Assembly: GCF_017968885.1 (NCBI RefSeq)
Contig: NZ_CP072913.1
Coordinates: forward strand, 5,744,501 to 5,808,500
Direction of reading: 5' to 3'
Length of the DNA stretch: 64,000 bases
DNA from: Pseudomonas sp. Tri1
GTDB taxonomy: Bacteria > Pseudomonadota > Gammaproteobacteria > Pseudomonadales > Pseudomonadaceae
Numbering within the stretch: position 1 is the stretch's first letter; each line of letters begins with the position of its first letter. Below are positions 58,291 through 64,000 of this stretch, piece after piece. The position numbers were made by a program, and so were the translations under genes. The notes beneath the pieces are model-generated. The model did not search any database and was not told the origin of the DNA. It saw only the letters and a program-made list of their open reading frames with translations.

Positions 58291-58839
58291 TCACTGAGGG
58301 GCCGGCATTCTGATTTCACCCTTGGCCAGCCCCTCTGCGGTATTGCCCAACGGATCCTTGGCCTGCAAGTCGGCGCCCTTGGCCTTCAAGGCATCGAGCA
58401 ATTCATCACGCTTGAACAGACCGGCATACATCGCCGCGGTCTGCCCGGCACCATTGCGTTGGTCCGGACTGCAATCGGTGGACAACAAACGGCGGGCAAT
58501 CTGCACTTCACCCTTGAAAATGGCGCCCATCAGCGCCGTGTTGCCACGCTTGTCCTGGGCACAGGCATCGGCGCCGGCGGCCAGCAGTCGCTCCACCGCA
58601 GGGCCGTGACCGTGATAAGCGGCCAGGATCAGCGCGGTATAGCCCTTTTCATCCTGGGTGTTGAGCGAGTAACCGGCCTTGATGAAAGTATCGAGCATCG
58701 GCACGTCGCCCCGGCGGGCGGCGTCGAAATAATAGTTTTGCAACTGTTCTTGTACAGCAGCCGGGTCGGGGGGTATTGGCTGATCGGCCAGTACACTCAT
58801 TGACCAGGTTGCGAGCATCGATAAAAAGAATTTACCCAT
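58291..58839 (-). CDS. ankB: Ankyrin-repeat protein AnkB
   Basis: 182 residues. Signal peptide MGKFFLSMLATWSMSVLA, then ankyrin repeats: YYFDAARRGDVPMLDTFIKAGYSLNTQDEKGYTALILAAYHGH, GPAVERLLAAGADACAQDKRGNTALMGA, and further copies. Two adjacent ATGs (58842, 58839); GGGAG spacing suits the second. P. aeruginosa ankB follows katB and is needed for full KatB activity in the periplasm; the same arrangement holds here, with a REPIN in the gap. Confidence 0.85.
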   Translation of the reverse strand: MGKFFLSMLATWSMSVLADQPIPPDPAAVQEQLQNYYFDAARRGDVPMLDTFIKAGYSLNTQDEKGYTALILAAYHGHGPAVERLLAAGADACAQDKRGNTALMGAIFKGEVQIARRLLSTDCSPDQRNGAGQTAAMYAGLFKRDELLDALKAKGADLQAKDPLGNTAEGLAKGEIRMPAPQ

Positions 58840-58863
58840 CATGACGTCTCCCATGACTCAAGA

Positions 58864-58951
58864 CTGTGGGAGCGAGCTTGCTCGCGATGCAGACGCTGCG
58901 GTGTACAGCCAGACCGAGTCGCCTGAATCGCGAGCAAGCTCGCTCCCACAG
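58864..58951. repeat. REPIN between katB and ankB
   Basis: CTGTGGGAGCGAGCTTGCTCGCG and CGCGAGCAAGCTCGCTCCCACAG inverted pair inside the katB-ankB unit. Confidence 0.87.
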
Positions 58952-58956
58952 GTGGA

Positions 58957-60498
58957 TCAGTCGCTCAGTTTTTCCGCCAGCGCCTTGACCCGGGCCAGAT
59001 CGCCCTTGGCGACACGGGCCACGCCAGTGCCGTACTCAGGGTCAGCCTTGTAGAGGAACGACAGGATGATGTGCTTGCTCTCGTCATCGGTGGTCGCCAA
59101 AGAGCCGCCGAAGCTTTCGATCAGGTCATTGCGCTCCTTCTGGTTGAACGAGCGGTACAGGTCACCGGCCTGCTTGAAGTTCTGCTCGCGCTGGATCTTC
59201 GCCTGCTGGGTGCTGCCGGTCAGCGCGGCCTGGCTATAGCGCGCCGCTTGCGGTTCTTCGCGCGGCGTCAGGCGGCTCGGCTGGTAATTCACGCCGGTGC
59301 TGGTGCTGCCTGGGTTCATCGCACCGTCCTGGTTACCGTTGTTCACCGCCACCTTGGGCGCGTTGATCGGCAGTTGCAGGGCATTGGCGCCTATCCGGTA
59401 CATTTGCGTATCGGCGTAGGAAAACACTCGCCCCTGGAGCAAACGATCCTCCGAAGGCTCGATGCCCGGTACCAGATTGGCCGGCGCCATCGCCACCTGT
59501 TCGGTTTCCTGGAAGACATTCGCCGGGTTGCGATTCAAGACCATTTGCCCGACTTTGCGCTCAGGCACACCTGGCCAGATTTTGGTCGCGTCCAGTGGAT
59601 CGAAATCAAACTTGGCAAGGTCCTGCGGGTTCAAAACTTGAACGTACAAGTCCCACTTCGGGAAGTCGCCCTTATTAATATGACTGACCAAGTCATTTGT
59701 CATATGGCTGTAATCTTGCCCCTGAACTTTCACAACTTCTTTCGGATCGAGATTTTTCAGGCCCTGTAAACTTTTCCAATGAAACTTCACATAGTGAACT
59801 TCGCCCTTGGCATTAACCAACTTGTAAGCATGCACGCCGTTACCGTCCATTTCACGATAACTGGCCGGCGTACCGGAGTTGGAATACAGCTCCGTCAGGG
59901 TGCGGGTCGACTCTGGAACATGGGAAAAGAAGTCGAAACGACGCGAGTCATCGTCCAGGTTGGTTCGCGGGTCTGGCTTGAATGCATGAACCATGTCGGG
60001 GAACTTGATGGCATCGCGGATGAAAAAGGTCGGGAAGTTGTTACCCACCAGGTCCCAGTTACCGTCCGCCGTGTAGAACTTTGTGGCAAAGCCGCGGGGG
60101 TCGCGCAGGGTTTCCGGTGAATGATTGCCGTGCACCACGGCAGAAAACCGTACGAACACTGGCGTGACCTGGCCAGCGGCGAAGACCTTGGCCTTGGTCA
60201 GATCGCTGAGGTCGTCGGAAACCGTGAAGGTGCCATGGGCGCCGGTACCGCGGGCGTGCACCACGCGCTCCGGGATGCGTTCGCGGTCAAAGCGCTGGAG
60301 CTTCTGGATCAACTGCACATCTTGCAGCAGGGTCGGACCGTTGGGGCCGGCCGTTTGCGAATTCTGGTTGTCGCCGACGGCAGCCCCATTGTCTCGGGTC
60401 AGGGTGGCCGCGTTAACGGATAAGGACAGCAGGCTGGCGGTCAGCACAACGAGAGCGCGGCGGTGGGGAAAAGTCCCGCAGCCAAGGGAGATGTTCAT
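58957..60498 (-). CDS. katB: Periplasmic catalase KatB
   Basis: 513 residues, clade III-like haem catalase. Signal peptide ending VNAATLT. Catalytic His is in VVHARGTGAHG, Asn in VGNNFPTFFIRDAIKFPD, and haem-ligand Tyr in YADTQMYRIG. The start at 60498 has AGAGG 9 bases upstream. Export by signal peptide agrees with KatB of P. aeruginosa, which is peroxide-inducible through OxyR; an OxyR-like site lies upstream. Confidence 0.92.
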   Translation of the reverse strand: MNISLGCGTFPHRRALVVLTASLLSLSVNAATLTRDNGAAVGDNQNSQTAGPNGPTLLQDVQLIQKLQRFDRERIPERVVHARGTGAHGTFTVSDDLSDLTKAKVFAAGQVTPVFVRFSAVVHGNHSPETLRDPRGFATKFYTADGNWDLVGNNFPTFFIRDAIKFPDMVHAFKPDPRTNLDDDSRRFDFFSHVPESTRTLTELYSNSGTPASYREMDGNGVHAYKLVNAKGEVHYVKFHWKSLQGLKNLDPKEVVKVQGQDYSHMTNDLVSHINKGDFPKWDLYVQVLNPQDLAKFDFDPLDATKIWPGVPERKVGQMVLNRNPANVFQETEQVAMAPANLVPGIEPSEDRLLQGRVFSYADTQMYRIGANALQLPINAPKVAVNNGNQDGAMNPGSTSTGVNYQPSRLTPREEPQAARYSQAALTGSTQQAKIQREQNFKQAGDLYRSFNQKERNDLIESFGGSLATTDDESKHIILSFLYKADPEYGTGVARVAKGDLARVKALAEKLSD

Positions 60499-60575
60499 AA
60501 GCATGTTCCTCTGATGTTATAGGGCGCATCCATGTGCGCCATCCAGAGGCTAGTGCCCGAAAAAGGAAAACCTAA

Positions 60576-60612
60576 ATAGAAATGCCGTACCGCCACGATA
60601 GAAAAAACGTTG
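60576..60612. promoter_or_regulatory. Probable OxyR binding site upstream of katB
   Basis: Two ATAG quarter-sites at 60576-60579 and 60598-60601 are exactly 22 bases apart, as in the OxyR pattern ATAG-n7-CTAT-n7-ATAG-n7-CTAT. The other two quarter-sites are partial (GTAC, GTTG). It lies 78-114 bases upstream of the katB start, where an activator would contact polymerase. Confidence 0.55.
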
Positions 60613-60779
60613 TGGGGGATTGCTCTGAAACCGCGTATCGCGCGCGATTGGTGGCACTTTGTAAACTTTTCATCAGGGACCGGGTCGATAACTGGAGCTT
60701 TGTAAGCAGGCGTTTCGAGCGCGACACGCCAGGCTGATTTACACTGCCAGCATCCACTTTCTGTCACAAGGAACAACAC

Positions 60780-61193
60780 ATGGGCGTGCTAAGCGAGTTC
60801 AAGGCCTTCGCGGTCAAAGGCAATGTCGTCGACATGGCCGTCGGGATTATCATCGGTGCCGCTTTCGGCAAAATTGTTTCGTCGTTCGTTGGCGACGTGG
60901 TCATGCCGCCGATTGGCCTGCTGATTGGCGGGGTGGACTTCAGTGACCTGGCCATCACACTCAAGGCCGCCCAAGGTGACGCGCCAGCCGTCGTGCTGGC
61001 CTACGGCAAATTCATCCAGAGCACCATAGACTTCATCATCGTAGCATTCGCCATTTTCATGGGTGTGAAGGCCATCAACCGCCTAAAGCGTGAAGAGGCC
61101 GTAGCCCCGAGCGCGCCGCCCGTTCCGACCAAGGAAGAACTGCTGCTGACGGAAATTCGCGACCTGCTCAAGGCCCAGAACGAGCGGCCTTGA
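60780..61193 (+). CDS. mscL: Large-conductance mechanosensitive channel MscL
   Basis: 137 residues. [43 protein letters not shown] is the canonical amphipathic helix plus pore-lining TM1. TM2 is around residues 70-95 and a cytoplasmic helix bundle ends the protein. RBS AAGGA. Divergent from katB. Confidence 0.97.
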   Translation: MGVLSEFKAFAVKGNVVDMAVGIIIGAAFGKIVSSFVGDVVMPPIGLLIGGVDFSDLAITLKAAQGDAPAVVLAYGKFIQSTIDFIIVAFAIFMGVKAINRLKREEAVAPSAPPVPTKEELLLTEIRDLLKAQNERP

Positions 61194-61260
61194 GGGGCGC
61201 ATCAATGCCAGTCGGACACTGACACCCTCGCCACAAGGGCTGTGCCTGATTGATTGAGCT

Positions 61261-62037
61261 TTACCAATAGTTTTCCACCGCCACCTGGCCTGGCCGACGG
61301 GTGAGGCTCAATTGAAGGCCCCTGGTCTTGAGCAGCTTGCGGGTGTCATCGATCATTTGCGGGTTGCCGCATAGCATCACCCGCGAATGCTCTGGCGTCA
61401 GCTCGACGCCAGCCACCCGCTCCAACTCACCATTCTCGATCAAAGTGGTGATGCGTCCGCTGAGCGCACCGGGGTGTTGCTCACGGGTCACGGTCGCGAT
61501 GAAACGAAACTTATGGGCGTACTCGGCCAGGTAATCGCGTTGGGTCAACCCTTTGATCAGGTCTTGATACGCCAGCTCCTGCGCCTCGCGCACGCTGTAC
61601 ACCAGGATGATCCGCTCGAATTTTTCCCAGACTTCAAAATCCTGGAGAATCGACAGAAACGGCGCGACACCCGTGCCCGTGGACAGCAGCCACAAGTCGC
61701 GCCCGTCAACGAAACGATCCAGCGTCAGGTAGCCAAAAGCCTGGCGATCCACCAACAGACTGTCGCCTGGCTTCAGGCGGCTAAGCTCACTGGTGAATTC
61801 GCCATCCGGAACCACGATGGAAAAAAACTCAAGGAATTCGTCGAAGGGCGAAGACACCATGGAATACGCTCGCCAGACGGTGCTCCCATCCGCCTTGACG
61901 ACGCCCAACCGGGCGAACTGACCGGCGCGAAAACGAAAGCCGCGATCGCGGGTGGTACGCAAAGTAAACAAATGAGACGTCAATGGCTGAACGTCGAGCA
62001 GGGTTTGGCGGGTGAACTTCTCTGCGCTATCGGTCAT
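61261..62037 (-). CDS. fpr: Ferredoxin/flavodoxin-NADP reductase Fpr
   Basis: 258 residues. FAD motif RAYSMVSSP, NADP-binding GTGVAPFLSI, and subclass IA C-terminal VENYW. The start at 62037 (MTDSAEKFTRQ) gives the family length. It shuttles electrons between NADPH and ferredoxin/flavodoxin. Convergent with mscL. Confidence 0.93.
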   Translation of the reverse strand: MTDSAEKFTRQTLLDVQPLTSHLFTLRTTRDRGFRFRAGQFARLGVVKADGSTVWRAYSMVSSPFDEFLEFFSIVVPDGEFTSELSRLKPGDSLLVDRQAFGYLTLDRFVDGRDLWLLSTGTGVAPFLSILQDFEVWEKFERIILVYSVREAQELAYQDLIKGLTQRDYLAEYAHKFRFIATVTREQHPGALSGRITTLIENGELERVAGVELTPEHSRVMLCGNPQMIDDTRKLLKTRGLQLSLTRRPGQVAVENYW

Positions 62038-62329
62038 GAGCCACTCCACTGGGACAAGGCTCACAGTGTCCCGCAAACTGAGCCGCTAAACCACCAATAG
62101 CGAGTAGTGGCATTTAGTCATAAGTGCCCACCTCACTCGCCTGAAATCTTTCACTGGAATTATACAAGTCTAAGATGCTTGTAAAAATAAACAATTAAAC
62201 AAACTGTTCCTGTGATGACTCGACTGTAAGCAAAAACAAAAAATCTAACTACAAGTTAGGAATAGTCCTACACTGAAAGTTCGCATCATGGATTGGATCC
62301 GCATGGACGAATCAACCCAGGAGAGAGCG
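62038..62329. other. AT-rich divergent promoter region between fpr and the LuxR gene
   Basis: Almost 300 bases with high A+T. It holds two overlapping palindromes, CTAACTACAAGTTAG (62245-62259) and TAGGAATAGTCCTA (62257-62270), just upstream of the LuxR gene. Neither is a classical lux box, but both are candidate operators. No gene seen. Confidence 0.55.
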
Positions 62330-63043
62330 ATGGACAAGTGGAAGGACTTGCAACTGAGGAAGTTATCCTGTGAAAAAGACCTGCAGACAGCCTATCGGTT
62401 GGCCCTGAATTTCTTTAACAATCAGGGGTTTGAATATTGCGCATTTGCAGCCTATCTCGGGAGCCCCGACAACCACACCAACAAGGTGAACCTGAACAAC
62501 TACCCGTATGGATGGGACAGGTTTTATGAACAGAACGGCTATGCTTCGAATGACCCAGTAATAGCACATTGCAATCAATCCCTTCTCCCCATCCTGTGGG
62601 ATGAAAACGTTTTTGCCCAGGCCCCCAAGTTATGGCGCGAACTTAATCGACAGGGGCTCAAATATGGTTGGACCCAAGCCGTTCATGATGAGCAAGGTGC
62701 CCATTACAGCCTGTTCAGCCTCGCTCGCACTCATCGCGCCATCGATATCGAGGAGCATTATGGAAACCTCGGCTACGCCATCTTCGCCAGTCGAAAGCTG
62801 CATGCACTGGCGAGTAAAAAACTATCCGACACCGCCGCAGACACGCATAAATATCATCTGTCACCTCGAGAGATCGAAGTGTTGAGATGGTCCGCGGAAG
62901 GGAAGACCGCATCGGAAGTGGGCAGGATCCTCTGTCTCTCGGAGCGCACCGTGAATTTCCATGTCTGCAGTTGCATGCGAAAACTGAACGTCAGCAACAA
63001 AATTTCTGCAGTCGCCAAGGCGGCCCATATTCACGTGATCTGA
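62330..63043 (+). CDS. LuxR-family regulator with autoinducer-binding domain (LuxR solo)
   Basis: 237 residues. The start at 62330 has AGGAG 6 bases upstream; ATGs at 62288 and 62303 are alternatives. The autoinducer domain keeps the six TraR signature residues: Trp62, Tyr66, Asp75, Pro76, Trp90 and Gly113. The LuxR HTH follows (LSPREIEVLRWSAEGKTASEVGRILCLSERTVNFHV). No luxI synthase is present in the window, so it is either a solo that senses exogenous or other endogenous AHLs, or paired elsewhere. Low GC and isolated position suggest acquisition. Confidence 0.85.
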   Translation: MDKWKDLQLRKLSCEKDLQTAYRLALNFFNNQGFEYCAFAAYLGSPDNHTNKVNLNNYPYGWDRFYEQNGYASNDPVIAHCNQSLLPILWDENVFAQAPKLWRELNRQGLKYGWTQAVHDEQGAHYSLFSLARTHRAIDIEEHYGNLGYAIFASRKLHALASKKLSDTAADTHKYHLSPREIEVLRWSAEGKTASEVGRILCLSERTVNFHVCSCMRKLNVSNKISAVAKAAHIHVI

Positions 63044-63224
63044 ACAGTGGACCCGTATTGCCAATCTTGAAAACCCGCGAGTAAAGCAGCGCAAAAAAAC
63101 GTACCATTTACGGCTCCACTTGAATGATGCCGCTTCTTGCACGCGACGCAGTTCATTCAGGCGGTCCCGCCCAGACACCTACACCCAGGCAGCGGGACAT
63201 TCGTTGATTTCCAGAGTCCCAGCC

Positions 63225-64000
63225 ATGCCCTTGCTCGACAGCCCCTTCGCCCAACTTGACCTGATCCGCCAACCCGAGCAGCAGAACGAACCCCTGCAAG
63301 CCTTCGATGCAGCCGACGAATACCTGCTCGCGTATCTGGCCGAACAACACCCGGCCGTGGGTGCGCGAGTGCTGGTGCTCAACGACGGCTTCGGTGCCCT
63401 GGCCGCGAGCCTGGCCGGCAAGGTTGACGTCATCAGCAGCAGCGACTCATTCCTGGCCCTGCAAGCGCTGGAGAAAAACCTGGTGCGCAATGGCCGGTCC
63501 TTCGACGCGGTGCCAACGGTGCCGGCCAGCGCGCCACTGGCCGGGCCCTTCGATCGCGTGCTGATCAAAGTGCCGAAAACCCTGGCCTTGCTGGAAGAGC
63601 AACTGATTCGCCTGCAAGACCAACTGGCGCCCGGCGCCCAGGTGATTGCCGGTGCAATGGTCAAGCATCTGCCCCGGGCCGCCGGCGACCTGATGGAGCG
63701 TTACATCGGCCCGGTACAAGCCTCCCTGGCGGTGAAAAAGGCCCGCCTGTTGATCGCCACGCCGCAAGCCAAGCCGCCCGTCGTATCGCCCTACCCCACG
63801 CGTTATTGGCTGGACGAGCCAAAGATCGAACTGCTCAACCACGCCAATGTGTTCTGTCGTGAAGGGCTGGACATCGGCACCCGGGCATTCCTGCCGCATT
63901 TGCCAAAAAACCTGGGGGCGGCCCGGGTCGCGGACCTGGGTTGCGGCAACGGCGTGCTGGCAATCGCCAGCGCCCTGCAAAACCCCGAGGCCCGCTACAC
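63225..64000 (+). CDS. rlmG: 23S rRNA (guanine-1835-N2)-methyltransferase RlmG, 5' part (runs off window)
   Basis: 258 codons visible to the window edge. MPLLDSPFAQLDLIRQPEQ begins it; the N-terminal methyltransferase-like half has LVLNDGFGALAASLAG, and the active half begins with the SAM motif VADLGCGNGVLA at ~246. The family is the RsmC/RlmG duplication type; size and N-terminal DSPF favour RlmG. The catalytic NPPF motif lies beyond the window. Confidence 0.82.
   Translation, partial: MPLLDSPFAQLDLIRQPEQQNEPLQAFDAADEYLLAYLAEQHPAVGARVLVLNDGFGALAASLAGKVDVISSSDSFLALQALEKNLVRNGRSFDAVPTVPASAPLAGPFDRVLIKVPKTLALLEEQLIRLQDQLAPGAQVIAGAMVKHLPRAAGDLMERYIGPVQASLAVKKARLLIATPQAKPPVVSPYPTRYWLDEPKIELLNHANVFCREGLDIGTRAFLPHLPKNLGAARVADLGCGNGVLAIASALQNPEARY

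Overview
The window is a stretch of chromosome from a fluorescent-group Pseudomonas (P. fluorescens complex). Three things point there. The gene order follows the pilS-pilR ... ispH ... rpsT ... ispB ... morA-glyA ... cstA ... radA ... katB-ankB-mscL-fpr order that I recall from the P. aeruginosa PA4546-PA4615 region. The intergenic gaps are full of the GTGGGAGCGAGC..GCTCGC REP/REPIN family typical of fluorescent pseudomonads. The protein families are pseudomonad throughout. The species assignment is an inference from memory; no database was searched.

Layout. 1-11.4 kb: type IV pilus block, with the pilS (partial)-pilR two-component system, a repeat-rich gap, thiO, the minor-pilin/adhesin operon fimU-pilV-pilW-pilX-pilY1-pilE on the minus strand, and a divergent fimT. 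11.4-19.4 kb: housekeeping genes, ribF-ileS-lspA-fkpB-ispH (minus), murJ (minus) and rpsT (plus). 19.4-20.7 kb: an IS110-family element inserted precisely into a REP sequence, with a readable bridge-RNA fold upstream of its recombinase gene. 20.7-26.8 kb: an exported MORN/YwqK-repeat protein, creA, proB, obg, rpmA and rplU. 27-37.3 kb: ispB, a zinc-ribbon protein, a small Fur-box gene, fklB, a UPF0114 membrane protein, a degenerate Lon-like protease, DUF3015 and DUF4105 proteins, a lipoprotein and a GreA/B-like factor.

37.3-41.4 kb is the most interesting segment. It is a lower-GC island with three tiny precursor genes, too short for routine gene callers, followed by a class II lanthipeptide synthetase (LanM). 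Two precursors end in four consecutive (S/T)xxxC units. There is no exporter, protease, immunity or regulator gene beside them.

41.4-64 kb: ettA; morA (PAS/GGDEF/EAL); glyA; an orphan low-GC gene; a DctA-like transporter with two TGGTAAGACC-type operators and two GntR/FCD regulators; a CobW-type GTPase; ybdD-cstA; a PilZ protein (mapZ-like); radA; katB-ankB with an OxyR-like site; mscL; fpr; an AHL-type LuxR solo; and the start of rlmG, which runs off the window.

No rRNA, tRNA or CRISPR array was seen. Functions rest on recognisable motifs and synteny. Start codons were chosen from ribosome-binding-site spacing, overlaps and usual family length.
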